Part shown: positions 22,001 through 33,869 of the stretch, piece after piece | Layout: each line of letters begins with the position of its first letter | How positions within the stretch are numbered: position 1 is the stretch's first letter | NCBI GenBank assembly: GCA_030435675.1 | Contig: CM059625.1 | Span: forward strand, 17,670,001 to 17,734,000 | Reading direction: 5' to 3' | Length of the DNA stretch: 64,000 nt | Origin: Steinernema hermaphroditum | Lineage: Eukaryota; Nematoda; Chromadorea; Rhabditida; Steinernematidae | The notes under the pieces: generated by a model | What the model was told of the DNA's origin: nothing | Database searches by the model: none | Seen by the model: only the letters and a program-made list of their open reading frames with translations | Program-made: the position numbers and the translations under genes

Positions 22001-23061
22001 GCGGGAATGCCGAACGCTAGAGGATAGCAACTGTCGTGGCCCATGCAAGGCATTACTAGAAATTAGTTCTTACTGGGAATTAAAAAAATTTGTCTTGCCT
22101 CTAATTCGAGGAGTGATGGCCATAGAAATCGTCGATCCAGCATTGATGCTAAAGTAGAAGACGGAGAAGAAGATTGAGATCATTTTCGTGTAATTCGCAG
22201 GAAACTGGTCAGCTCCGAATGATGAGACGCACGGCTTAATGCCACCGGTTCCGAAGGCGATCATGACCAGGCCCGCAATGTCGAGGTAAGGGTGAACTGA
22301 TGCGCCTGCGTCAAAGGACGCACTAACAGCGAGTACAACATTTCCAGCTGCATACAAAATCGAGATCGACAAAATGGTCCTAAATGATGACCGGTACCAA
22401 GCTGTGTGTTGCTTCGACATACCAGAACTTTCCGATATATCCATCAGCCAAAATGGAGCCAAGGATGGGAGTAAAATAAGCAAGACTGATAAAGGCGTGC
22501 GTTGAAATTGTGGCTTGGTCAGTTGTCTGCTTCAGGATATTGACAAGATACAAAGCCAGAATGGCTGAAAACAAAATTTTACTAATATCTTACATATCGA
22601 CGCTTACTTCTCATTCCGTAAAAGGAGAACCGCTCACAGAACTCATTTCCAACAATGCAGAATGTCACTTTCGGCCATCTCTTTGCAATTTCTCCCCATG
22701 TCTTAAATAGTTCTCGGTAAACATATACCGAATATACGAATTTACTTACCTGCGGTTCAGGATCGTTATGATCGGCGCGACCTTTTTCAAATTTTTCCAG
22801 CGAGTCTAAAAGAACACGTTACGATCGTTTTTCCTCTGTAACAATCGTCAGGAGATGGGTCGGCATTCAGTGTTTACTTCATTTTTTAAAAGGTCTTTGC
22901 TTACAGACTTCAGTAATCGCCGTTCCAGTTAAAACCTATCAAATTATCTCACTGAGTCTTCGGCGTAAGTATGCCCCTAATGTTTAAGCGAACTCACATT
23001 CGTCAAATCCATCGTTTCTTGTCACTGCTACTCCATTTGCATCGTGCCTCTTGGCAGTCAT
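19059..23061 (-). CDS. oligopeptide:H+ symporter, copy 2 (SLC15/PTR2 family, diverged)
   Basis: Same family and exon plan as its neighbours. The start is ATG at 23061 (MTAKRHDANG), just after an AG acceptor. Exon 1 ends in phase 1 and joins in frame to the exon coding SLEKFEKGRADHNDPEPQ. Family segments include GTGGIKPCVSSFGADQF, FSVFYFSINAGSTIS, the Cys-containing extracellular loop and a tail rich in Asp/Glu. Two conserved motifs are changed: ExxERFxYY reads NEFCERFSFYGMR, and TM7 reads FWACYDQQ followed by STRW where copy 3 has FWALYDQQ-GSRW. A 45-nt intron at 19289-19245 is a multiple of three with no stop, so its retention would only add 15 residues. Introns in the middle are longer (about 540 bp near 21035-21570). 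No stop or frameshift was seen. Confidence 0.88.
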
Positions 23062-25049
23062 CACGGTAGATTACCCTAAACAAACAAATCATTTAAAAGA
23101 CCTCGAAGCCGTTTCGAACATTCTGAACCCGAATGAAATTGACAGCAAAACTTCACGCTGATAGGACGGACAATGGTAATCTTGAAAGCGCTTAACATTA
23201 TCACTACTTCTCACTGGCATCGACCGTGTGAAAGGTTTCAATGGCTGCAGAAGGAGTGATAACGAATGCAGGCTCCATGATGTTTAACAGAAGATCTTTA
23301 TCAATGGATGGAGAAGATTTTGTGGTCAGAAGACCATAAAGAAGATTAAATAAAGATGACAAATTTAGTGAAAATATTTCACATTTTTCCGTCTAGTGAT
23401 CAATGACATAGGTATGGTGTTCATAAAAACTGGCCACTCCACACGTGCTATCAGTCTGCCGCCCACTTACACGTGATGTCTACCAAAGTCGTGTACTAGT
23501 ACGGTTACTAGACTCCGATACTCTTACGTGCAGCAGAATTACGGTGCTGTCCATGAGTAGATGTAGTATTTCTACGGGCATTCTACTGGAACAGAGCACA
23601 AATTTTCATATTGGACAAAAAAAATTTAACGTTGGGTCAGCATCAACAGTGAGAAGTGTGTGTGGCATCACTTCATTTCATTGAAAAAGAATTACACGAG
23701 CATCCGTCTTCAGCCGGCCCGTGTGTGGCCGCGTCAAGTGGCCGCTGGAAACGCACCTTTATTTCAACTCTGCACGGAAGGCGCTACTGATATGATAAGC
23801 AGGATTATACGGAACCAAAAGTAATAAACTACACGTGTCGCTCGTTCAAGAGTCACCTTTTCAATCAGTCAATTGATCGGAATACAGCGATATCACTATT
23901 TATTTGAGTCATTTTCAAATTCAGCAAATTCCTGAATAGTGTTGTTTACGAGATACGCCCTAGACATAGGTGGCAAAACAGTGGAATGGGAAAAGAACGG
24001 AAAGAACGCGAGAAAGGCAAAGCGTAGGGTGGAATAGCTGGCGTTCGTATAATTATATGAGAATAAATTGATAGGAGTTCTACAAACGCTTCCCTCCTAC
24101 GGTACGTTAACATTTTGCGTAAACATCAAAAGACGTCAAGTAAGGTATCCGAAATTGTGCTTCAATACAATTTGATGGTTATGAGTGGCCATGACGCTAT
24201 CTATAGAAATATGCTACTGCTCGCTAAGCCGCTGTTTTAATCTTTGAAGAAAGTGGAATGAATGGTTAGGGACCACCGTGCGACTGATACTATATGTGTG
24301 CACAAAGTCAAACCGTACATTGGCTAGACGATAACCCAAAATGGCGTCACTCGTATCGGACTCGTTTTACCACTGAATTGAAATCATGTAGCACCATCCA
24401 CGATAGCGCATAAGAAACATCTAAGTTCCACATGTTTCGCGCTTAAGATTTCTGATATTAAAAGCACTTTTTAAAGAATATCCTAATACTTGGTTGCTAA
24501 CAGCAGCTGACGACATGCAAACGTACTTATATGTGTACATGTATGTGCCTTAACGAAAACTATAAACCGCCATAGCCAGGTGAAACTCAACTCTTCGTGA
24601 GGCAAATGCAACGCTTCATAGGTCTGAAAATAAACATCGAACAAAAAATCGCTGCGTGTGCTACGCAAGACAAGAAAGTAGGGAGCAGATTACGGTCAGC
24701 ATATCAGTGATCACCTTTGGACGCCAATTGCGGCAAAGCCGCGAAGACGCCATTCAGTCGAGCTCCCCTGCCTACTGCAAGCTGGCACTTTGATAATACT
24801 CAAGGAGCCGGGTTAATCGCTCATGTGACATTGAGTCCTTTTTTCAGCATCATCAACATGCCTTGGAAGGGTAGGTACGATGGACGTGTTACGCTCTATT
24901 TGTTCCGGTCACGACATTTGTTTTTTTGGTTTAAAGAGGGCGCTTAACTCCAGTGTGACTGACGATTTTTGTACATATTTATTAATGTAGTTGTGTTGCA
25001 AGGTGTGAGAGAGTAAATACCCGTGAGCATATCACAACCCGGCCAATCA
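23062..25049. other. intergenic between transporter copies 2 and 3
   Basis: No gene recognised. A GATA-like TGATAAG lies on the plus strand at 23793-23799, about 730 bp upstream of copy 2. The right end holds the 3' flank of copy 3. Confidence 0.45.
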
Positions 25050-28000
25050 TTACAATTTCACCGATTCGTCAACTTCCTCATAACCGCCATTTTCCTCTCC
25101 TCCAGGCAGCGACTCGTCTTCCTGCTCGACTTTTGAGTAGTCGACGTAGTCGTAGTAGAAGATGCTCATCAGGGTAAATACACCGATAACGATAACCATG
25201 GCGGCTCCGAAGACAAACATGATGATGGCCTAAAAGTGCAACAGATTACCGGCTTTAGTATGAGCCAATCCCACCAAATTTTCAATTTTAACGATCATGT
25301 CGATGATGATGATGATCGCGTCTCCGAAGGCAACAGTTATAAGCCAAAGCGCAGTTACAACAGATTTCAGCGAGGGAGCGGCTTGACTGTAACTGAACTC
25401 GAGACCTGGGATGGAAAAGAGAATTTCAGCGGCGGTGATAATGACGTATTGTGGAAGTTGCCACACGATGTTGACGTGGTTCTTTGGGACAACGGGGTGC
25501 ACATTGAAAAGGTTTTTCTGAAATGTGTAAGTTAGCAGAGTAACAAAATCGGTATTCTTACTTTTACAGAGAGATCACGAAGATTTCCGTCTTTGGCAAC
25601 TGTGAGCGTGTACACACCTCCCTGGCCCTTGATTTGCAGAACAACATCAGGAATCTGCACGAATTGGAGATCATGTTCGGAAGGAGTTCTGTCCGTGCCA
25701 GGTGGTTGGTTGTTTTTTACATAGAAGAGCTGGTATCTAAAACGCGTCTTGCATGACCACTCTGAGACGTTAGAACTTACGTTCCAGGCTTCAAATCTTG
25801 ATGACCATAGCGGGTGCCCTGAGAAACGTCACTGCGAAGTGAGTTCAGAGGCACATGCTTTCCACGATTCCATTCTCCATATAGTTTATTACGAGGATCG
25901 CAGTGAGGTCTGTCCGAAATCTCGCAAGCAGCAATGGTGCTGTTGTACGACGTCTCTGTGCTGTTGTTTGTCGCATTGCAGGCCTTATCCCATGTCACGT
26001 TAGCAGGCAGACTTGAACAAGGAATCAAAAAATCGAGACTGACGCTTGACTCCCCCTCTCCCTCCTGAGGTTTCTTTAGACTCGACGTATCGGAAAGTAG
26101 ACCTTGCGGTGTAGTGGCAATGTAGTATGTTGTTCCTCCATTCAGCTCTTTGACTATATTCAAAGGGTTCTTATCGTAGTCGAAGCAGTCTGTGCCGTTA
26201 TAGGTGAAAATGAATGTAACGTTCTTCTTGCTGCCCACTTTGAACCGGTAAAGCTCGTCGATGGCCTTAACCTTATCTTCAATAAGCGACTGAAATAAGA
26301 TACGATAGACGTTGAAAATCGCTTTAAGTTTGCTACCGTGTTTGCAGGAATGAAGACGGCATTACCGTGCGGCATCATATCATTCGTCACTGTGACCCCA
26401 CAGTTGGGAAACGCATTAATGATAGAGACGAATGATGTGTCATGTGCGGGAATGTCCGGAAGCGTTTGCTGAAAAATTATGGTATCATAACCGGTCAACG
26501 GTAGACTAGTCCTACGTTTACTCGAAGTTGAACGAATCCGCAGACAGCGAAGGAAAGAGCTGCAAGAAGTCCGCCAACAACCATCTTTCTCAGTGGGCTA
26601 AATAGAAAAAATTTTTTGGCATGAAATGTACGCATACGTTGTACGAATTCCACATCTTTCGACCGCAGGGTATACGGCACTCTGGAAGATCGGGATGAAG
26701 ATGAGGATAAGGATGGCGTTGACAATGGACATCTGATCAGGAAGAATATTGAAACCAGACCAGATCTCGGTTTCCATCTCGACAGCTTGCAGAAGCCATC
26801 GTGAGCCCTAAAGTCGATTTTCAGTATTCTGTTATAAAATCAATAGAATCAGCTAATGTTAACAAACTTATCAATGCCCCAATCTGCTTACTCGTCTAAA
26901 TTTATCAAAGCGGAGCAAAAGCAGCACGTACTTTTCTTTGGCTTTTGAGCTGATTATGAACGATAACAAAAGAATCACTAACCTGTTGATCGTAGAGGGC
27001 CCAGAACATTGGCACGGGCAGCATCATGACGGTAACGCGAACGAGGGACTTGCAATCGTCAGCGAACTGTTGTTGAGCGCACTTTTCTCCGACGCGTTTT
27101 CCCTTAACGGCCAGAGCCAAACACTTGGGATCGTTCTCGCATCTGTGGTTATCAAGGAAGTGATCCATCCAATGATCTCGCTTTGTATTCCAGTTACGGA
27201 AGAAGTTGAAAATGGCGACCTGGAAAAATATGTATTTCGACCGTTTGTTAACCAACATCAACCAACTAACAGATATGGTCACACAGACACGTTTGATAGT
27301 GTTCTCTTTGGGAGGAACCTTCTTGTAGCTAACTGATCCGACCATGAAGAGAACTGAATATACGATTAGGAGTTGGTATGAAGACTTTACTTACCTGTAG
27401 CCAAAAGCATCAATCCAGCAGGGACACCGAATGCCAATGGATAGCAGCTGTCGTGACCCATGCAGGGCATAGCTGAACATCGCAGTGAAATTGGTGACAA
27501 CATACTATATACATACTTCTGAAGATGGGTGTGAGAGCCATCGAAATAGTCGAACCGGCGTTGACAGTGAAGTAGAACACCGAAAAGAAGATCGAGATCA
27601 TCTTGGTGTGATGGGATGGGAACTGATCGGCTCCGAAGGACGACACACAAGGCTTGATTCCACCTGTTCCCAAACCAATGACGAAGAGCGCCGCAAAGTC
27701 GAGGTACGGATGAATGTGACTAGCTTTGTCAAAAGTCGAGGATACTGCCAACATGACATTTCCACCGGCATAGACGATCGAAACGAAAAAGATGGTCCAG
27801 AATTTTCCAATGTAACCATCGGCAAGAATAGAGCCCAGAAGCGAAGAAGCGTAGGCGACGACGGTGAACGCGTGGTAGAGGATGGTGGCGTTGTCGTTGT
27901 TGAACTGAAGGATGTTCAGAAGGTAGAGTGTGAGAACGGCTCTCATTCCGTAGTAGGAGAAACGTTCGCAGAACTCGTTACCCACAATGCAGAAAGTAGC

Positions 28001-31000
28001 TTTTGGCCACTTCTTGAGCATCTCTTTGAATCCCTAAACATATAATGTGAGTAATAGATTAAGTCATGGTTGCCCTACGTGAGGTTCGGGTTCAAGGGCA
28101 TTGTGTTTTACAGGTGCCACAGATTCGCCATCGAAGCTGTCCAACAGGCCTAAATAAAGAACTTAGAAATGGTAAATACAAAATGGCTAAATGCAAAACC
28201 TTGTCTTTCCTGGTCAGGCATTTTGAAAAACACCGATCACAGCGATCTTGCGGAACTGTTAACTGGACGGCAGCAAGGGCCCTGAGTACCCGGACAATGA
28301 CTTATCAGGAAAGGGACAGCACCAACCGACTGGAAGGGGCAGTGGTCAGACCGATTAACTGTAAACGAGGGGTTATCAGCGGCTTTTTACAACGATGGAC
28401 ACTCGTTTGTCAAAGAATGAGAAAATCAAACGCGGTGTCTGCTATTTGCCAATGGAAAACTGACCATCCCACCGCCTTTAAGGCCCGATCATAAGATAAG
28501 AGAAAATTGCACAAATAGCGAGGAATCGTAAGGGTCAAAGTTTAAAAAGTGTTTTCAAAAAGGGATGCGCACCCAAAAGGAAGGCTACCCAGCCGATATA
28601 AGTGCACTGCCATCGACTGGTTTGGGTCACATAAACAAACGAGGGGTGAGTCACAGCGGCGGACAGTTAGTCAGCTGTGATTGCGCATCGACTCATTCGG
28701 CATGCGGCGACTATCCGCAAGTCAGAAAGTGCAGCGCGGTCTACTATGCCCCGTTTCAGAGATCACGCGTCTCGGCAGAATGGTCGAAAACAGCGCGCTC
28801 TAACACACTGAGCAGCTACTGTATCGCTTATCATACAAAACGCTCACACACCGTAATGCAAGGTCTTGTTCACTGTAATCCGGGTTCGTTACAAAAGGCG
28901 GAAAATAGCTCCGCTTATGCGGGATGCAAATGTCATAGGTGCAAGTAGTTGCAAGCCCTATCGATCCGATCAGAGTCTCTTTGTCTGGTGCGCGCACTTA
29001 AGGTGCAGGTGGAATTCGCACATAAGTGATCGAATGGATTTTTCAATCGCGTCCATTGGCAGTTGCTGACCAGCGATTGCGGAACTGGAGATAAAATGCG
29101 CTGCAGATGGGTTGGACGCAGAGAAACAGAAAAAGATTTGGGCTGTTTTTGTATGTTAAAATATGCTTTCGAAAGGAATGTGCAATGCGTTCATTCACTT
29201 TGTGGCATCACTTTTCGGAAAACATGATCTTGCTGTTGCTTTGTTAAAAAAGACATTGCCAATATGTAGGCTTTAAGTGGTAAAGCTCGAATACGAACAC
29301 TCTTCATTTAGTCCTTCAATCTTGACATTCCCGCATTCGGACATGAATTCTATCTGTTTAATGCATACACTGTTATCAGCTTGTTGTTACAGGACAAAAA
29401 CTTCCCGCGACTCCGCTCCCTTTTTGGTACGTGCGTTCTAAATGTATGTAAATCATCCAGTATGGGAACCACTGGAAAAAAGGAATTCACTTCAGAATGA
29501 TATTTACTTAAACCCACACTCAGGAATGATAGCGGTAGGCAAATAATGATTCGCATGATTTGGGCAAATAGGAACTATTATATGGAATAAATCAAGAAAA
29601 CAATAAAGCAAATTAACGGCAAATCAGAATTTACCTAGGTCATCAATTTTATGTAATTTATATTGTGTTGTTCCACAATTAATGTCGACTACTATAAATA
29701 TCCCTGATTTTTGCACTGTTCAGCCCTTGGGGGGGGGGATGGATTACTGTGTTGTTGAGAATAGGAAATTCTCACACCACATTTTGATTAACCGCTTGCT
29801 CATTGCATTCTTCCTGATTTTAGAGACCTATAATATCTTGAAGGTTCCTAACCTGGTACTTCGACATTGGGAAATGCATTATTATTTATAAAAATGCTCG
29901 AACGTGAACCACGTTTTTCCACCCAGTAGCGCGAATTTTTTTCGCGCGCACTGTCGGGCTCCTGCCGACAAATCCGAAGCAATAGCTCATTGTTGAATCA
30001 GCTAAAACCTGCAAGATGTGCTTTATGCCAAAGGCTTGCGGAAATCCCCTATATATAAATGGAGAACCGACGGGTCCGTTGGTCTGTTTGTGTGTGTGTG
30101 TGTGTTTCCGTGAGCACGGGGAAAACACCCACACAAAATAAGGACCCCGAGGGGAACCGAACCCGGCACCGCCCGCTTACAAACGAAGCACGTTCGCAAT
30201 GAGCCACACAAGCAGTTGAGATGGAAGCACTATACTTCCAATATATCTCTGGGGACGCAAGGCTTTGCGTTTCTTTACAGTTTTTGTGCCGTTTTTAGCG
30301 TATTTTTTAGCTTTGCAGTTTTTTGGACAACTTCAGCCATTTGCATGAGCACCAATCTTGCCGCCCGCATGGCTATGGTGTCTTGCCGCCCGCAGGGCTA
30401 TGGTGTCTTGCCGCCCGCAGGGCTACAGTTTTAGGCCCCAACTTCAGCCCTATCCATGAGCACCAATCTTGCCGCCCGCAGGGCTATGGTGCCTTGCCGC
30501 CCGCAGGGCTACAGTTTTAGGCCTCAACTTCAGCCATTTGCATGAGCACCAATCTTGCCGCCCGCATGGCTATGGTGTCTTGCCGCCCGCAGGGCTATGG
30601 TGTCTTGCCGCCCGCAGGGCTACAGTTTTAGGCCCCAACTTCAGCCCTATCCATGAGCACCAATCTTGCCGCCCGCAGGGCTATGGTGCCTTGCCGCCCG
30701 CAGGGCTACAGTTTTAGGCCTCAACTTCAGCCCTATCCATGAGCACCAATCTTGCCGCCCGCAGGGCTACAGTTTTAGGCCTCAACTTCAGCCCTATCCA
30801 TGAGCACCAATCTTGCCGCCCGCAGGGCTATGGTGTCTTGCCGCCCGCAGGGCTACAGTTTTAGGCCCCAACTTTAGCCCTATCCATGAGCACCAATCTT
30901 GCCGCCCGCAGGGCTATGGTGCCTTGCCGCCCGCAGGGCTACAGTTTTAGGCCTCAACTTCAGCCCTATCCATGAGCACCAATCTTGCCGCCCGCAGGGC

Positions 31001-32313
31001 TATGGTGTCTTGCCGCCCGCAGGGCTACAGTTTTAGGCCCCAACTTCAGCCCTATCCATGAGCACCAATCTTGCCGCCCGCAGGGCTATGGTGCCTTGCC
31101 GCCCGCAGGGCTACAGTTTTAGGCCTCAACTTCAGCCATTTGCATGAGCACCAATCTTGCCGCCCGCATGGCTATGGTGTCTTGCCGCCCGCAGGGCTAT
31201 GGTGTCTTGCCGCCCGCAGGGCTATGGTGTCTTGCCGCCCGCAGGGCTACAGTTTTAGGCCCCAACTTCAGCCCTATCCATGAGCACCAATCTTGCCGCC
31301 CGCAGGGCTATGGTGCCTTGCCGCCCGCAGGGCTACAGTTTTAGGCCTCAACTTCAGCCCTATCCATGAGCACCAATCTTGCCGCCCGCAGGGCTACAGT
31401 TTTAGGCCTCAACTTCAGCCCTATCCATGAGCACCAATCTTGCCGCCCGCAGGGCTATGGTGTCTTGCCGCCCGCAGGGCTACAGTTTTAGGCCCCAACT
31501 TTAGCCCTATCCATGAGCACCAATCTTGCCGCCCGCAGGGCTATGGTGCCTTGCCGCCCGCAGGGCTACAGTTTTAGGCCTCAACTTCAGCCCTATCCAT
31601 GAGCACCAATCTTGCCGCCCGCAGGGCTATGGTGTCTTGCCGCCCGCAGGGCTACAGTTTTAGGCCCCAACTTCAGCCCTATCCATGAGCACCAATCTTG
31701 CCGCCCGCAGGGCTATGGTGCCTTGCCGCCCGCAGGGCTACAGTTTTAGGCCCCAACTTCAGCCCTATCCATGAGCACCTAATTGGCTTTTAGTACCTGG
31801 AGGGCGCGAATTCGCGCGCAGCCGGGTTTATAACTATTAATGGCCAATCATCTGCGCCAGAGTTATCTGTACACAGACACCATTGATAAAAGTAACCGAT
31901 CTCTTGTCCAACCACATGTTTGATTCACAAACCAATTTAATGGAATACTGTGGGTAGATTTGATGCGCGGGTCTTTCGGACTGGTATGTGATCGCAGGAA
32001 TCACAATTTGAGTTTTGCCCCGATGGGTATTTTTGAACCATCAAGATACACAGGGCCAAGTTCATTGTTGGTATACTCAAGATAGATGGTTCAGCAGTGT
32101 GGGCGTCAAATGCGTTCGAAATAGATCTTCTTGCTACATACGAAAAACGATAAAGGCTTCCAGCGCACGCATCTTACGGTTAAACAACATTTTGCTTACC
32201 AGTACATGACACTTTTAAACGGTGCGAGGAATAAATCGAGCTCCTATGAGATAAATAAAGAAATTAACAAAGCACTTACCGCGGTTCCGGCTCCTCACGC
32301 TGTCGCCGTCCAT
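25050..32313 (-). CDS. oligopeptide:H+ symporter, copy 3 (SLC15/PTR2 family)
   Basis: Thirteen coding exons join without a phase error and give 836 residues, close to the length I recall for C. elegans PEPT-1. Exons by minus-strand borders: 32313-32280, 28149-28079, 28033-27517, 27472-27395, 27353-27271, 27219-26983, 26807-26638, 26597-26516, 26468-26337, 26289-25781, 25736-25562, 25517-25275, 25229-25050. Motifs: NEFCERFSYYGMR (proton-coupling TM1), GTGGIKPCVSSFGADQF, FSVFYFTVNAGSTIS and FWALYDQQ-GSRW (TM7). Exon 10 encodes most of the large extracellular loop between TM9 and TM10, with several N-glycosylation sequons. The tail is acidic (EENGGYEEVDESVKL). Exon 1 (MDGDSVRSRNR) is separated by a 4.13-kb intron carrying a repeat element. 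Expected role: di/tripeptide uptake at the gut apical membrane (family knowledge). Confidence 0.93.
30135..30212 (-). other. degenerate tRNA-like segment
   Basis: On the minus strand, GGCTCATTGCGAACG resembles a D-arm/A box, GCTT-CGTTTGT-AAGC an anticodon arm, and GGTTCGGTTCC a B box. The anticodon loop lacks U33, and the acceptor and T stems do not pair properly, so this is not a functional tRNA. It may be a tRNA-derived promoter of a SINE or repeat unit. Confidence 0.4.
30340..31790. repeat. minisatellite with unit lengths of 61+25n bp
   Basis: The landmark CAATCTTGCCGCC occurs at 30353, 30464, 30550, 30661, 30747, 30808, 30894, 30980, 31066, 31152, 31288, 31374, 31435, 31521, 31607 and 31693, and a truncated one at 31779. 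Spacings are 61, 86, 111 or 136 bp. The difference is the number (0-3) of 25-bp inserts GCCGCCCGCAGGGCTATGGT plus GYCTT inside a fixed 61-bp frame. Units are nearly identical, indicating recent amplification or conversion. The frame stays open on the plus strand for stretches, but this follows from the repeat and is not a gene. Confidence 0.95.
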
Positions 32314-33869
32314 GCCGGTGTTAGGTTACCCTGAAAGAAACCATGTTAACGCTTATTGTACGAACAACATCGTAGTGTGCTTAACGCTCATAAGCGACCT
32401 TTATTAAACTAGCATCAACAAGCAACCATGCGTATGCATGGAGTGTTCTCGACAGCAAATGATCCGGAAGCAAGTCGCGAAACATAGATAGTTGTGCGGA
32501 ACACCGATTGTCCCAGGGAGATTAGAGGCGTCAGGAGCGCAATGTAGTGACGCAGATGACTCGTGTCTTCAGGAGCGAAACTCGATACAACAGAAGTAAC
32601 GCTATCATCTTCACACTCTTTTTGCAATCTTAACGTCCGACTTTCCGACTGGAGCCACCATTCTTATCACTGAAAAGCAAGTAATAGGAACGAGAGTGCG
32701 TAGAGTTGTAAAATCTTCGTTCGACAGTTATGTATGGAATTCCAACTCAACCGTACGATAGAGTCCAATCTTTTTGATCTGTTTTATCTGTAATTGACAT
32801 GTTTTTGCACTTAGCGTTTAGATAAAGTACAACTACTGGAAGCTTAGCACCAAAGACAGGAAGCTTAGCACCACTGATATGTGCACTACATGGTGTTCCC
32901 TTGGGAAACAGGGAATGAGGCATACAGCACCGAATGATATCCAAGAAGGTGATATCATAAACGTGAACCATGAAGCGCTGCCCTTGGAAAGAGAAAGAAT
33001 AACGCACGATACAAAGAAGAACAAGCTATCGTTAGCGGGAGATGTTATTTAGCAGCTAATACAGGAAAAGAAAGTGAGGTGATAGTAGGTGTATAAGAGT
33101 AAATCACTTGTTTACCTGTCATACCCCTCACTTTTTGTTTTTCATTGTTCTTACTGTACTTCGTGTACAGTCTTTAAGCCACTGTGTGTTTAGATGTATC
33201 ATTATTTTGTATTGCGCAAAGTACCGTCAAACATGTTGTCGATCGCAACGGCTGTGGAATATTTGCTAGCTATTAGAAAGATGTTAGTATGTAACTCAAG
33301 CTACAACACATGAAATTCACTAGAATTAACACCATGAGAGTTCATGATCAACGATAATTTTTCATTAATTGCAGCACGCAATGTGTGCGCCCAGGTAGGT
33401 ATGTATGTGAACATAAAACACACATCACGAGGTTGATCTTTGTTCGTACCATGCCCTAGAAGTGACAGCCACTGTTTGTACCCAGTTTTTCATCAATAGT
33501 GTAAGGCTGCTGACATTTTCTTGATTGATACTATCACGCAACATAAAAAATCCTCATATGCTGATCATAACTCGATAAGATCAATGCAATTCATGAATGA
33601 AATTGATGACGTCATCGAAAACTGCCAGAAGATCGTGAATTTGTAAGTATTTTTTTCCCAGCAAACTGAATGGGTTGTGATAGGAAACAAGAGAACAGTT
33701 GGAATACTAAATCACATAGCTGGTACATATGCAAGTGATTTTTTATATGTGTGTATATTAATATATCATAATTATGCGTAAATATAACATATACACTTAC
33801 AGATAAAGCAAGATAAATATAACAACTTGGAGAATAAGTACACATCAGATTTCCAGATCAGCGACCACG
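32314..33869. other. upstream region of transporter copy 3
   Basis: No exon recognised. A minus-strand TGATAAG (32663-32669) lies about 350 bp before the copy 3 start codon. Short minus-strand frames at 32415-33024 lack splice or motif support. Confidence 0.45.

Larger units (their letters stand above)
29929..31820. mobile_element. Helitron-like non-autonomous element with internal minisatellite (candidate)
   Basis: The left border carries GCGCGAATTTTTTTCGCGCG (29929-29948) and the right border GCGCGAATTCGCGCGCA (31804-31820); both are short hairpins in the same orientation. Between them are a CTATATATAAATGG box, a TCTGTTTGTGTGTGTG stretch (30080-30110), a tRNA-like segment and the 1.4-kb minisatellite. 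A TATA-like start, a GTCTG/GTGTG tract, internal minisatellites and 3' hairpins recall non-autonomous Helitron/Helentron elements in other invertebrates. Canonical 5' TC and 3' CTRR termini were not confirmed and no replication-helicase frame is present, so the class is tentative. Confidence 0.4.
28150..32279. other. long first intron of transporter copy 3
   Basis: A 4.13-kb intron with GTAAGT donor (minus strand, from 32279) and TTTAG acceptor (28150), far longer than other introns of the gene. It contains the Helitron-like minisatellite element. Several short plus-strand frames at 28066-29069 have no support and are not called. A run of ten G's lies near 29730. Confidence 0.8.

Noticed and set aside
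28066..29069. Plus-strand frames within intron 1 of transporter copy 3
   Set aside because: One overlaps exon 2 of the transporter on the other strand; the others have no motif or splice support.
30135..30212. Functional tRNA gene
   Set aside because: Acceptor and T stems fail to pair and the anticodon loop lacks U33.
30323..31344. Open plus-strand frames in the minisatellite (PPAGLWCLAARR repeats)
   Set aside because: They follow from the unit sequence and spacing; start codons and ends recur with the repeat and no splice or homology supports translation.
30340..31790. CRISPR-like regular repeat array
   Set aside because: There are no unique spacers; the spacing varies in 25-bp steps of the same sequence, and the genome is eukaryotic.
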